From the NCBI GenBank assembly GCA_034401795.1, contig CM067373.1:89300996-89364995 (forward strand): a DNA stretch of 64,000 nt, read 5' to 3'. The stretch's first letter is position 1; every line of letters starts with the position of its first letter. Shown piece by piece: positions 32,999 to 44,664 of this stretch. Source of the DNA: Chaetoderma sp. LZ-2023a (lineage: Eukaryota > Mollusca > Caudofoveata > Chaetodermatida > Chaetodermatidae). Under the pieces are notes generated by a model, which searched no databases, was not told the DNA's origin, and worked only from the letters and a program-made list of their open reading frames with translations. A program made the translations under genes and the position numbers.

Positions 32999-33584
32999 GT
33001 TGTTTTCATTTATTAGTGTTGATCTCAGTTTCAGTTGTATTTTATATTTTTCTCAGAGCACTAGTATTAGTATTCATAGAATCACAGAGCCATTTCAATG
33101 TCTGGGCCTCCCCGCCGTTGGGGGGCGGGGGGGGGGGGGGGGCTATTGCTACGCCACTGAATTTGGCCACGTCAGTCTTATTGGTGTGCATGTAATTTGA
33201 AGGTACGCAGGAGTCCCAAAATTAAAACAAAAATAAGTTTGTGTAAATTGTTGCGGTGCCCTGGGAATTTGGGGGCCTGTGCAAATGCACTTGTTGCATT
33301 GCGTTAAGCTCGGCCCTGCCATTTAGCGGAAAGCAAAAGTTGGTGGAAAGTGTTCCACTAAAGCCATTGCCATATTTGACAGCAACAGCTTTGAACAACA
33401 CTTGAATAAGAAGTCTGCAAGCGAATTAAACAACCAAGGTCATCCTTATGGGGTTAGTTCAATGCACGTGCGTCATAGACTACTGTATATGGTATGATAT
33501 ACACGTGACGTGTGTACAGTACAGCTCAGAAATAGTTATCATGATTCCAAAACAAAAACAGGAACATGCTGGTTAGTGAGAAAT
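32997..33584. other. Unassigned intergenic DNA
   Basis: A G-run (33,121-33,142) is followed by ordinary sequence. The segment GGGGGCCTGTGCAAATGC ... GCGTTAAGCTCGGCCCTGCC (33,271-33,320) has the look of a transposon edge, but no partner was found. Confidence 0.4.
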
Positions 33585-33945
33585 GTGCTGTTGAATATTT
33601 TGAACATAATGGAAGAATCCAGTTTCTCAGTCAATCATATGATGTCATAATCTACTGCTGACATCATAATCAATTACGTCATGAATGACGCCATATAGTC
33701 CGTTATAAACGATTAATAGTCCGTTATGTTGTAGGAATTGTACCCAGTCAAATTAGTTTCAAAATATTCAACAGCTTACCTGCATAGTTTTCTGGAAATT
33801 GTACAACGTATCGGACTATTAAGCGTTTAAGACTGACTAATTCGAGTCATTCATGCTGTAACCGATTATGACGTCATCCTCGACGCCACTTAATTGATTA
33901 TGACATCATACATTGAACGGACAAACTGGAAAGGTACATTGATTT
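33585..33945. mobile_element. Hairpin-family MITE, rearranged
   Basis: One arm tip (GCTGTTGAATATTTTGAAC) is joined directly to AATGGAAGAATCCAGTTTCTC. Then TGACG words, GTCAAATTAGTTTCAAAATA and CAGCTTACCTGCATAG follow, ending with AAACTGGAAAGGTACATT. It looks like two copies recombined at the hairpin. Confidence 0.7.
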
Positions 33946-34275
33946 TTACAGATCACACTTACTACCCAGTATTACATTTGATATTTATCTACACTCTCAA
34001 AACATGAAACTGTCGCTAACAGAGGGACTAATGTTTAGGATTAACTCTACAACCAATATAACAACCACAATGATTATGATTGACAATCTCATACAGTCTG
34101 ATCTTGAAATGCCAGAACCAGACGTCCAAGGTATTGTCCAATAGGAAACGATAGGGAAGTACCCGCAATGTACGCGCTGCCCGTCTAGGCAAGATTTACA
34201 TAAATACAAATGGACTAGGTTAAATATACAAAGGCATAAAAAGTAATTTACCAAGTTCGCATTTCTAACGATAGT

Positions 34276-34689
34276 AATGGACCTTCCCGGTTTTAGCTAT
34301 GCCCCACTCATCTCTAGCTAAGCTCCACCCACACCTCGCTCGTGTTGGGATCGATCGATCTCTGAACACCCTGACTATCAATTTAAAAAAAACTACACAG
34401 GTAAGCTCTTGAATATTTTGAAACTAATTTGACTGGGTGCTGTTGTTGCCTAAGGCAGCAACAGCGCCCAGTCAAATTAGTTTCAAAATATTCAACAGCA
34501 TGTTTATTAAATAGCAAAGAATTACAAAGACATACAATTCATACAACGTGTCGGAACATTTGAGATTTGATGACGGTCTATATGGAACCCTTTGTGACGT
34601 AATGATTGTGGCGTCATCATGCACGCGCTGGGCTGATTATGACCTCATACGAGGTCTTATGATGGATTGATACCCTGGAAAGGTGAATT
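34276..34689. mobile_element. Hairpin-family MITE, best full-length copy
   Basis: The 414-bp copy starts AATGGACCTTCCC and ends CTGGAAAGGTGAATT. The hairpin at 34,405-34,499 has arms of about 46 nt: TTGAATATTTTGAAACTAAT pairs with ATTAGTTTCAAAATATTCAA, and CTGGGTGCTGTTGTTGCC pairs with GGCAGCAACAGCGCCCAG. It also has GATCGATCGATC and GTGACGTAATG words. There is no ORF, so it depends on another element's transposase. Confidence 0.9.
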
Positions 34690-36393
34690 GGCAACCATGC
34701 CTTGCGTAAAGCAAGTCGGCATTTGATTATGCAAGACCATGAACAGAATTTAAAAAAAAAATGTACTTGTAATAACGCAAATGGTAAAGCCTTTGTAAAG
34801 TTTTATTAGCATCCGGGAAGTCACTGTTGGCTAATAGGCCGATTTAAAACCATTAACAAAAACAGGGAATATATTCGGTTTGCATATGTTTTTTGGTACA
34901 AAACGAAAAATGGGCAAATTCTCAAAATTTTAATTAGTAGTGATCCAGGTTGTATTACCGCATTGCATACACTAATGTTTCATTCCAATCCCAAGATCAC
35001 GCCCAGCAAGATACAAAGATCGCCAATCCGAGATTCTTGTGCCTTTAGCAGCCGAGTCTCTTGCGGGCTTTTTTAATTTCGGGGGATTTCTTTGGGAGGT
35101 GTCTTGTTTTGGATCAAGGCCAAAATTAGGCTTATGAAAACTACCTCTTGTGTTAATGCGAAATACGAATAAATGAGTTTTCAAAACCGCAATGGTGAAA
35201 CAAACAAACAAACAAACAAACAAACAAACAAACAAACAAACAAAGACACATAATGCACAAATGTAATTAGCTTGTCTCCCATACAGGGAGATTGAAAACT
35301 CTACTTACCCAAATTAAGTAAAGCAGGGATTCAACCAGGGAGTTATTGCTAGAGACGGCGATAGTAATCTAATAAATCAAAAGATACAGATTCAACACAG
35401 TAAAAGGCGAAATGATTTATATATGTACAACTGTACGTCGTAAAGCTGTTAAGAAGTGCACTGCGTGTGAACAATAGTGGTCGAATGAGTATAAGGATTC
35501 TATGAAATCAAGTTCAAGTGGGCTAACTATTAAACACGTTAACTGCTTACAAATGTTTGCTATGCGTTACAGTGACAACAACACCACCCCGAATCACTCT
35601 GCATAATTAAATTCACCCTCAGGTAATACGAGCTGGGTGATTCTTATCACCTGTCTATTGTTGAACTCTGCTTCTGGGGAGCCAAACGACTGTGGTTTAT
35701 TAAGATCGGTGGTCTTCCGAACACCCGTCTTAATGAACCACCATCATTCGGCTCAAATGATATTTACCTTCACGAATTAGTTATACTAAGCAGCCACCTG
35801 GCTTTAGTGGCCACTTTCTGATTAGTCCTATGGTGACATTGGTATAAACATGGTTTACTGTATCAACGTTAGACAGTAGCGGTGCGTGAGCACGCTTAAG
35901 GGTCTGCTATAAGTTATCTGGACGCATAGGTATGGCATTACCTTTGCTAAACTACATTACTATTAAAACCATCACGGAAAATGCGGAGTACGAAGAAACA
36001 TGGACAACAACACCAAACGACTAGATAAGACGTTTTTTGCAATTTACAAATATTCTTTTGAAACCGATTTGAAAGAAAACTGTTGCAAACTTTAAATTCG
36101 TGTTTTGAAGCCGAGATTCGAGGACAATGTTTAAATAGTTTATCGGCAGATGCATATAATAGGGTCACGCATAATGACACTGCCTTTTATTTGCAATAAC
36201 GCCTTTTATTTGAAATAACGCCTTATAATGTTTCGTTCATCGCAAATACAAGTACGGTCACGAATCACTGGCCACACTAGTTGCGTTTACAGTGCCCGCG
36301 TCAATATATAGTTGTCCTCGTGACAAGTTAAAGCGAGTTCAAATATTCTGACCTTTCATAGGCGTATGAACATGCGGGCATGTGGGGCCGTTA
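34690..36393. other. Intergenic DNA with (AAAC)n microsatellite
   Basis: (AAAC)n at 35,201-35,243. 34,750-34,935 is perhaps a diverged copy of the 565-1955 repeat. Around 35,690-35,755 an imperfect palindrome pairs ACTGTGGTTTATTAAGATCG with GTCTTAATGAACCACCATC. Minus-strand frames at 34,972 and 35,947 have no family likeness. Confidence 0.5.
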
Positions 36394-36730
36394 GCCCCCC
36401 CCCCCCACCCCCACCCCCCACCCCCCACCCCCACCCTCCTCCACCAGCCCCCTCTCCGCCCCACCAAGGTTTTTCCTCTCCGATAGTGTATCGCCATATC
36501 GACCCTTAGATTTTGGCACCACCCATACTTCAGCCCCTCCCCCTCCCCACCCCCACCCCGCCGTCCGATCCAAGTACGTTCCCACATCCCACACCCCTGC
36601 CGTTATTTCTTTTCTTTCATAGCCCTGCACGTACTAATACCATGTGCAAATCGACTGTTTGTGCCACTGAGGCAAAGGGTGGCAGAAACAACTGACACCC
36701 CACCCCCACCCCCACCCCCACCCCCACATT
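36394..36730. repeat. Poly-C and CCCCCA-rich tracts
   Basis: 36,394-36,445 is C(10) with CCCCCACC words, and 36,698-36,727 is (CCCCCA)n. Gly/Trp-rich frames on the minus strand are artefacts. Confidence 0.85.
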
Positions 36731-37117
36731 CTGAAACTACCAAGGTTTACAAATATTTCAGAAGATGGCGTAACGATGTCATGGTGAACTTGGACATATG
36801 AACGGTCACTATTTGGCTCATTTAGAGGGATCAAGTTCTGGCAGCGCTCATACATGATAGAGATAGTTTTTTAAATACATACTATCGATATATCCTGAAT
36901 TAGGAATCGGCAGACTTTTCTAAAGCTTTTTATTCAGCCTTTCAGGTCCATCACTTGAACACAATTTGAACAGTAGTAGCAGCGAGAGGACTTTAAAAGG
37001 AATATTCGAATTGAACACACTAGCATCAACGTGGATGATGCATAAGGATGGGTGGGTGGCTGTGAAGTAGTAGAAACTGAGCCATATCGTGTACACCTGG
37101 TGGGATTCGGAGGACAT
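36731..37117. other. Unassigned intergenic DNA
   Basis: No recognisable gene or repeat. Confidence 0.4.
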
Positions 37118-37485
37118 AATGGACCCTTCTATTTTTAGCTATACCCCGCCCATCTCTAGCTAAGCTCCACCCACACCTCGTTCGTGTTGAGATTGATCGA
37201 TCTCTGAACTCTGACTATCAATTTCCAGAAAACTATACAAGTAAGCTATTGAATATTTTGGAACTAATTTGACTGGGCGGTCAAATTAGTTTCAAATTAT
37301 ACAACAGCATGTTTATTAAATAGTGGAGACATACAATTTGTACAATGTGTCGGACTATTAAGAGTTAAAGACATATAGGCATATAGAATTATTTATGACG
37401 TATTGATTATGACGTCCTCCTACACGCCGCTTAGCTGATTATGACGTCATATGTGGAATATGTGGATACTCTGGAAAGGTGAATT
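37118..37485. mobile_element. Hairpin-family MITE with collapsed hairpin
   Basis: Tips AATGGACCCTTCT and CTGGAAAGGTGAATT. The hairpin loop side is deleted, so GACTGGGCGGTC forms the turn and the arms are reduced to about 30 nt (37,245-37,305). Outer parts match the copy at 34,276 closely. Confidence 0.85.
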
Positions 37486-38010
37486 ATCTGGGGGCCTGGG
37501 TGGGGGTGGGTGGGGCGGGGGTCCTCAAGACCGTGGTACCATGTTTATGAAAAGGGATTTCATGTGATTCTATAAACATTGCCAGTATGAACACTCATCA
37601 TGTGTACCAGCAATTTGGCTTCAAATAAAGTCATAAGCCTGACCTTTGGTGATGTTGGTGGCAAATGATACATCATAGCAAGACAAAATAATAGGCTCGA
37701 ATTTGAGTCTGTATCCAAATTTCATAGTTCGTCATAAAACATACAAGGCTGTTGAAAAGGCAAGCATTTATCACGTGGACATCTTTTGGAGGGATATGTG
37801 AAGGTGTCATTGCATCTTGGTTTTGAGATGTCTCTGAATCTGTGTCGTAGATGTATAAGTTGAAGCACAGTCGCTGTTGCACATTATATTAACCTTATTG
37901 TTTTCATGTAGGATTTCCTCAAGCTGTTGATGTTAACCGCTATGATATATTTTATTGCATCTGATTATGGTTTCAATTCCCATGGTCCAAGATTCAATCA
38001 GCCTTTCTAA

Positions 38011-38053
<43 letters not shown>

Positions 38054-38290
38054 AATATGTCATTGGGATGTGGGGTCATAGTTCATTCAATTATTAATTT
38101 GGATGAATATTCTGAAAATATCTGAAAATTTTCTGTACAAACATCGGGTGGGATGTCAGAAAGTCAAAAATAAGAAATTGCTCAGAGATGACAGGTTGTC
38201 AATATTTTCACCTTATTAAGTTATCCAAACATCTATGCAATTGGTGTTCCTTTTCATCTTCTCGCTGTTCGTACCCCCTTCACCGACAAA
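37486..38290. other. Unassigned DNA with (AAAT)n
   Basis: (AAAT)n at 38,010-38,055, and a GGTGGGGGTGGG run at 37,497-37,520. No gene. Confidence 0.5.
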
Positions 38291-39391
38291 CAAGGATTAG
38301 CAATTTCCTAGTATTTCCCAGGGCAGTGGGAAATACTAGGAAATACCGGGAAAATACTGGGAAATACATGCCAATATTGGGAAACACTGGGAAATACTCA
38401 GATATCAGGTAGAAAGTTTATATATTTAGCCTCAAGGTCGTGTATCATGGTTAAGAAAATACTGACAATGATTAGTAAATATCATAAAATTTACCACTGG
38501 AATGTCTGGCTTGATAGCTGAGCCTGTCATTCCAGTAGTAACTTTTCAAAAATAGCCTTGATCTGCAAATAGATATTTTCAATGAAATAATTGAAATTTG
38601 CTTGAACAAATTTGAGTGTTAAAGGGTTAAATAACTAATTCACTCGTTGGGATGTCATTATATCTAAATTAGTGCTATGATGACTGAATACATTTCATTC
38701 TGAAGTTGCAGAAATGTTAAAATTGTAATTGCTATTTAAACCCGAAATCTCCAGAATATTGTGTTCAATGAGTCATATTGTAGCATGTAATAATTATAAA
38801 TACTAAATAAGACATAATATTAGTATATAATCGTATATAACAGAACGAAAGGTGTTGCCATTTCACTCAGTTAATCTCCAATTAGACACATTGTTATCTT
38901 TCCATTGTGAGACAATATCACACCTGTATATAAGCTGACTGTGGGAGAGAGTATAATGGATGTGTATTGTATGCCACAATATGTACAGCATGCTTATGTT
39001 TCTTAATATTTTGAAACTGGAAGTTGTTGTTGCTGCCTCTACTTAAAATGGTTTCTAGAAAATCCACCAAACTTGTTTGTGCAATAAATACTATTAAATA
39101 GTAGGTGTTGTATCTGCTCCGTAGAGTTGAAAAGGTTATAAATATGATATGATGTGCCTATATTGCCTATTTGATCTCATATGTCAATCTGTATTAGATA
39201 TGGATTTCTATATTAGCCCCCAGATTAATATATCTCAGATAGTTAGTTTAAAATTTAACACTTCTGATGAGTATTGGAGTATTTCCCAGCATTCCCTAGT
39301 ATTTTCCGCTTTTTGGAGTATTTCCTGGGGTGGTATTTACCGGTATTTACCGCACGGTATTTCCCGCACCGGGAACTTGCTGCCAACCTTG
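38291..39391. mobile_element. Foldback-type element with iterated GGGAAATAC ends
   Basis: The left end starts CAAGGATTAGCAA and runs into GGGAAATACTAGG-type iterations (38,309-38,400). The right end, read in reverse complement, starts CAAGGTTGGCAGCAAG and runs into GGGAAATACCG-type iterations (39,283-39,372). So the two ends are inverted and built of the same short iterated word. The interior has no ORF. A TTAA-type MITE relative is nested at 38,451-38,630. Confidence 0.7.
38451..38630. mobile_element. TTAA-type MITE relative, diverged at the left
   Basis: It ends TTTGAGTGTTAAAGGGTTAA, the complement of the start of the 16,620-16,858 copy. It has the same inner hairpin words (CACTGGAATGTCTGG, CATTCCAGTAG). 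The left tip is degraded to TTAAGAAAATAC. Confidence 0.6.
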
Positions 39392-39593
39392 ATAAATTTT
39401 TCCGATGCATAGCATATTCTGTTGATTTTGAAGTTAATACGATTGGAAGTTGTTGCTGCGTTTTACGCGCAAGCCTACTTCCTTTTATTGTACGAGATAA
39501 ATGACCGATTCATTTGCTAATGGCATGATAATTCTTTGACACTTAAAATCCCAGTGTCTCAATCTCAAGACAACAGTACAAGACATCTATTGA

Positions 39594-39690
39594 ATATTTT
39601 GAAATTCATTTAACTGGAACCTGTTGCTGTCGTAACCAACAACATCTTGTTAGATTACTTTCAAAATATTCAACATAATATTACCTGCAT
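39594..39690. mobile_element. Hairpin-family MITE core
   Basis: TATTGAATATTTTGAAATTC and TTTCAAAATATTCAACA form inverted arms around a Cys-type CCTGTTGCTG / CAACAACATC turn. Outer ends are not recognisable. TGACG-rich end sequence of the family appears again at 39,908-39,975. Confidence 0.6.
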
Positions 39691-40233
39691 CATAAATAAT
39701 GTTTCTTGTATTTAAACGTTAAAGGATTCGTGGAAAATTTGGATTCTTGTAATCGCCTTCAACATTTTAGATTTTAAAGTGAATTTATTCCATAACTGCA
39801 AAATGAACTGGTTATGGATCGAGTATAGTGCATATTCCCACCAGAATGCTTGAAAATAAAATTGTAAAAATTGTTTAAATTGTTTGCCTATCCATACAGC
39901 GGCCAGCGGTCATCACGTGACGTGTATGATGACGCCATAATCAATGATGTCATGAATGACATAGATAAGTTCGTCAAGAACGCAGAATTGGTAAGGAACT
40001 AATCCCCGCGGCAGACTATACCATTCGAGCGAAATCGGGATCGAAAATTTAGCTCCAGAGTCGATCTGCCTGACTCACACACAGCTCCCGAGCGATGGCC
40101 GATCATTTTCTGCTGATTCAAATTTGAATCTGGTTTGAAGCGGAATTCAAAGTGTGCTAGGGTAGGCGTGCCGACTCGGGTAGTCTGCGTGGCCCAGCGA
40201 TTTCTCCTGATCGGCGAATAGCTCAGCAGAAAA

Positions 40234-40298
40234 ATGGGTCAATCATTGAGCAGCACATTCGCTAGTGCAGCCAGCAAAAGTGATGGAGTATTCATAAA
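40234..40298 (+). CDS. Candidate first exon with myristoylation-type N-terminus
   Basis: ATG opens MGQSLSSTFASAASKSDGVF. Gly2 with Ser6 fits an N-myristoylation pattern. The exon would end ATAAA|GTATAT in phase 2. Joined to the next candidate exon the frame stays open, but the intron would be only 66 bp. I do not recognise the protein. It could equally be a chance upstream ORF. Confidence 0.25.
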
Positions 40299-40364
40299 GT
40301 ATATCTGAGGGCATGTACACACTTTTCAGTTTCCTTAATTCTCAACACCTGTACGAGATTGCAG

Positions 40365-40491
40365 AATGCCCCTTGTTCATCATGAAGATGTAAATGTGGA
40401 GGCTACTATGGCCGTCTACGGACTTGCTGCTGCTTCATCTTCCTCCTACGTCTTCTCCTTAGAAGCAGCATTGCCATACCCCATGGCAACG
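40365..40491 (+). CDS. Candidate exon (N-terminal or second exon), 42 codons
   Basis: It follows CACCTGTACGAGATTGCAG and ends ATGGCAACG|GTACGT, a good donor. From the ATG at 40,366 it reads MPLVHHEDVNVEATMAVYGL, then an Ala/Ser-rich segment and LEAALPYPMAT. Phases at both ends are compatible with the exon at 40,234. No family is recognised and no further exon was found, since the DIRS element begins 900 bp downstream. Confidence 0.28.
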
Positions 40492-41397
40492 GTACGTTTT
40501 ATCTTCATTATATGGCAATAAAATAAATATTGGTAAAAGCACTTGGAACAATGCTAGCCACGAGTCCTAATCGCCGACTCGCGGTCATGAAGTGTGTGCG
40601 CCCTTCCCGATCGTTCACCAAAGGGAGAGCACTGTCTGCGGTGTCTTTTTAAAGGGGCACGATGAAAATCGTATAGTCTGCGGCGCCCATAAGCACTACT
40701 GTACGAATTCTGTGTATTTACTATTTAAAAAACATGCTGTTGAATATGGTGAAACTAAGTTGACTGGGGATATAACATACGGGTATTTAAAATAATAAAT
40801 AATCCTCCATTTGATAAACTTAAATTGGGTCTTTTCCGGATTTTTATATGCACATTCCAAAATAATAGGAGGAATTACATAACTTGTATTCACACACCAG
40901 GGTAACTAGTCGTTTAAAAACCAGTTCAAAATACCCAAGCGCCCAGGATTATACTTAATAATAATAATATTCCCATTATTATTTTATGATTTATGATCGT
41001 ATTGCATTGAGAAACTTGTTGAAGGACTTCATTATTATCCTTCACACAATAAATTCATTTGTTATACTGTTAAATAGAGTGTTTGTCTGCCTCTGTGCCT
41101 CTCGGCGTGATAGATCCCCAATCTTATTGGTCTAAATCTGAAGAAAAATGAAGTCTTCGCCTCGCTGTCCCTCCCCTCGACTACATCTGGTCCACCCAAC
41201 GACATGGTGTGCCAAGTAGAGCCTGTGAAGTCACCGAGGAGATAAACCCTTTGGGAGTAAATGTATGCCTGAACACTGTCGTCTCACTATGCAGCTGGCA
41301 ATTGTTTGTTGGCGACTAAGCCCCACTGGCTCCTTACAAGACCCTGAGATCCCTGCATTCCATTGACCGGTAGAGGATGTGTGGGGCAGAAGGGGTC
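40492..41397. other. Left flank of the DIRS element
   Basis: 40,728-40,770 is a scrap of the hairpin MITE arm. 41,040-41,170 has AATAAA followed by a TCTGCCTCTGTGCCTCTCGG segment, resembling the end of an LTR, but no second copy was found to confirm it. The DIRS insertion site is at 41,397/41,398. Confidence 0.4.
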
Positions 41398-41409
41398 TTC
41401 TCCTTCGAT

Positions 41410-41580
41410 CAATGCTCACCATTCTATTACTTCTGATAGAGCTAGCCCTGATAGCTGGGCCCTAGGACGATAGACTTAGTAAGCTTTACCTACTCCTGGA
41501 ACCGGGTACTCGGCTCCCAACTGCCGAGTACCCGTTTGCCATGAAGCTCATTCTTGTTTGCATAGCAACAAGAGACACAT
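41410..41580 (+). repeat. DIRS left inverted terminal repeat
   Basis: The stretch from ATGCTCACCATTCTATTAC to TTTGCATAGCAACAAGAGA matches the reverse complement of 48,181-48,350 over about 170 bp with a few mismatches and small indels. It includes an inner palindrome, GGGTACTCGG / CCGAGTACCC. The outer 12 bp (41,398-41,409) are unique to the left end. Confidence 0.95.
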
Positions 41581-42470
41581 GCTTTTTTGCAGTTGGAAGT
41601 CTTGAGATTATACTAAGTCTTTTTCTGTGCAAATTGTGATAGCTTTGTGCGCTCTCTAAGGGTGATAATCAGGTTGTATATTTCGATGTTATTCCATAGT
41701 TAAAAGACGTAGGTCTTCACAATTTCGTCTGTGTCGCATGTTCCAATTTCTAACCCCAAAGAATCTGGGACGTGTGTTAACAACGAAATATGCCAGATGA
41801 TCGCCTTCCTTTAACCCCCAACGGGCGATCGGCAGATATGAAATAGGTGTTGGCTTGTCGGTGTTTTAAACACGAAAATCGGCTGACGTCGTTCTCCGTA
41901 AGATCCGAGCGGGTGACATCATATCGTGTTACTCGGATGTTTATGTGAAGAAAATGTTTCATTAATTCACGCATCTGATTCTAGGTGCTGCGTACTTTTT
42001 GGTACCAGAAAAACTTTGGAATTTTCAAGTTTAGCGTGTTATCACGATCTGTTTGCAATGATCAGTGGTTTCAAAATTCCTGATTTAAGATGTGTGGTCT
42101 GCGGTTTTACCGTGTTCTACATCAGTTTGTTTACATTTTGTTGTTTTCTTCACATATCGTTTTGGCCTTCATTAGGAGTATAATTTATATTTATTAGTAA
42201 ATATACCTCGAAAGCTAAGCGATATAATTCCTGGTTCCGTTATACATCCTTGAGGATCAGTGTATGGGTGTATTATTGCCCGCTTCGTTCTTGTCATCAT
42301 AATCAATGCGATCTTTGCTGTAATGTTGCGGGATGGGGTGCGGGAGGGTTAACAGTTAATTTATGGTCAAAATAATTTGAAAATTAATTGTCTGCCTTCC
42401 ATTTCTGTTTCGGTCCGCTTGCTTATTGTAGGTGTGTGCTTATTTATAGGCCAAGCCATCCCCGCCATCA

Positions 42471-42566
42471 TGTGACGAGTGCCACAAATTCGTTCGGGTT
42501 ATGTTCAAAGACCATGTCTGTTTCCGCTGTACTAAGTGTAATCTTGACAGTAGGTGTAACGTTTGA
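42471..42566 (+). pseudogene. Cys-rich (zinc-finger-like) peptide of the DIRS leader
   Basis: It reads CDECHKFVRVMFKDHVCFRC and then Thr-Lys-Cys-Asn-Leu-Asp-Ser-Arg-Cys, ending at TGA. The Cys-x2-Cys ... Cys-x2-Cys-x2-Cys pattern suggests a small zinc-binding module in front of the gag-like frame. Whether it belongs to the gag product is uncertain. Confidence 0.4.
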
Positions 42567-43018
42567 GCAGTGTGGTCAGTCGATATGATGCTGAAGTTCC
42601 TTGCCCAGAAGGACTTGGCAGGGTCTGACGCGGGGTCAGGCAGTCTGAAAGTAAATCGTGGAGCGTCCGTTTCGGCCCTTGGGGGCACTCCACATCTGCA
42701 CGGAGGTGGCGGAGATGGCACCGCTGGCGTGGTTTGGTCCAGCTATGCAAGGCTTCTTGCATAGCGTTCTGCCCACGCTGGTGTCGTCCCTGCTGCCAAA
42801 AGTTGTAGGGTAGTCTCTGCCCATGTTTGATTCGGACCCTGTCCTTGGACACGGTTCTGGACTGGCCACCGAGGGAGCCATCTCGTACGCCCCCCCCCCC
42901 GCGGGCAGTCCCATCGGGCTCTGGCCTGATGGGTTCTGTCTCTCTACGGCCACCTCCGGGTGGTCAAGTAGCGGTGGCCGGTCCGTCAGGCATGGGAGCC
43001 ATCCGCTAGGAGGGTTCC

Positions 43019-44575
43019 ATGGTTTTCTCATCTAGTGATGACTCTTCGGGGTCTGAAGATGAGGAGGCCGAGGAGGAAAGGCTGATGCGGCCTGTGATGC
43101 CACGGGTGGAGAGCATGGAGGTCGATTCTGTCCTGGACGGAACCGCCCTCCATCTGTCTGGCTTGGCGCAAGCCAGGGCAGTGGCTTCGCCCATGGTTGA
43201 GGCCACTCCGGTACCGGGCACCGGTCCCGTGATGGTTGGTTTGCCGCCAACCGACACGGTGACGGGTGTGGCGGGCCAGGCGTGGTACTCACCTATCTCC
43301 CCCGGTCCGGCGGTCAGACATGGGGTGCCATTGGCGCCCGTGTTTGGCCACGGTTCCTCAAACGCTACGGGTCCGCACGCTTTTCCGTGTGGGCCTACTC
43401 CATGGACTGGTGTGTTCCAAGGGGTGGTGGCAGAACCGTATGGTACTGGAGTTCCTGGCATATCAGTAATGGCTCCTAGCTGGGAGGCCGGTGCTGGTAA
43501 AGCCATGAACATGTCAACAGGTGACGAGTTCACGGGAGTGTCCTCCTCGGAGACGGATTGGTCTGAGGCTCTGGCTTGGCTAGCCAGGGTAGACCCGTCT
43601 GTGGTTCCGACCACGGCCGAGGAAGATGCACCCTGTCCATTGGTGGCATCGATTAGGATGGGATCTTGCCCGCAGCCCGGATCCAGTCTATCGGACTGGA
43701 TCCAAGGTTTATTGAGTTACTTGATGCTATTTATAGCAAATAACTCATGACCAAGGGCCAGCTTCATGTGGCCTCCAGGGAGGTGTGGGCGAGGTGTCAT
43801 ATTCCACGGGGGGAATACGACAGTTATGGTGTTGTCCCGTCGGTCACCGAGGATGACCGATGGGTACTGGGTGTCCAGAGTGCTGGAGCGGGTGGCCCCG
43901 CCCCAGCACTGGTGGACAAAGCTCAGGTACACCATGATGAAGTCATGTCTCTATGTGATGAGGGTGTGAGGGCAGCAATGAGTGCTGTCAACCATTCTTA
44001 TTGGCTTCTTCAGTCGGTGTGGACTGAAGCGGGGGGCAGGCCACCCTGTTCCACCTGTGGCGCTTTCATGCGTTAATGACGGCCTGGTGCTGTCTATGGA
44101 CGCATTGACAAGGGTGCAGGCGCATGTGACCAAGTCCAGGAGGCAGATGGATCTTGACAATATGCGTCCAGCTACTGCCGTCAGGGAGCGTCTTCTTGGG
44201 ATGGCCCTGACAGGCCCTAGCATCTTTGGTGGTCAGGCGCGGGCCATCTTAGAGGACACAGCCAGCATTGCGCAGCATCGGTTGGCGGTTAAGCTGCAGC
44301 TAGAGCTAATGTGTCAGGCACACACACTAGGGACTGTAGCCAAGCCGCTGACCGTGCAACCTTCTAAGAAGCAGAAAAAGCACAAAAGCAAGGCCAAAGC
44401 TAAGCCTAGTGCTGCTTCTGCTTCTACTGGGTTTTCTCAGCCGCCTCCGGTGAAGAAAGCCAAGAAGGTTATGGAGGCCCCTACCCTCCCCAATGTTGCT
44501 CCTGATCGCCCGAGAGGGGGGAAGGGGAATGGTAAGTCCTCAAAGGGCGGAAAGAAGGGAGCGGATCGTACCTGA
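43019..44575 (+). pseudogene. DIRS gag-like region
   Basis: Three frames are needed. 43,019-43,750 starts MVFSSSDDSSGSEDEEAEEE and is acidic at first, then Pro/Gly/Val-rich. 43,747-44,076 continues. 43,982-44,575 carries a predicted helical part (DALTRVQAHVTKSRRQMDLD) and a very basic Lys-rich tail before a Gly/Lys end. An acidic start with a basic tail after a helical core suits a nucleic-acid-binding gag protein of DIRS elements. Sequence identity of gag is low across the class, so the assignment is by position and composition. Confidence 0.65.
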
Positions 44576-44664
44576 GGGTACGGGAGCTCCCTTCGCATCT
44601 GCCAGGACCGCACCTGTGCGACAGGAACAGCGGTGCCAGTTAGACCGGCCAAGCCAAGACCAAA

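Noticed and set aside
33997-34254. Minus-strand frame with a hydrophobic stretch, considered as an alternative first exon of the host gene
   Set aside because: No convincing splice donor in the right phase; the exon at 31,318 already supplies an anchor and a start.
35303-35400. GTAAGT-type donor on the minus strand, considered as a 5' untranslated exon of the CBM9-like gene
   Set aside because: A donor alone is too little evidence, and no promoter or transcript support can be seen.
41040-41170. LTR-like end (AATAAA then TCTGCCTCTGTGCC)
   Set aside because: No second copy was found in the window, so an LTR cannot be shown.
43006-43614. 202-codon minus-strand frame
   Set aside because: It is antisense to the DIRS gag-like frame in GC-rich codons and has no family resemblance.
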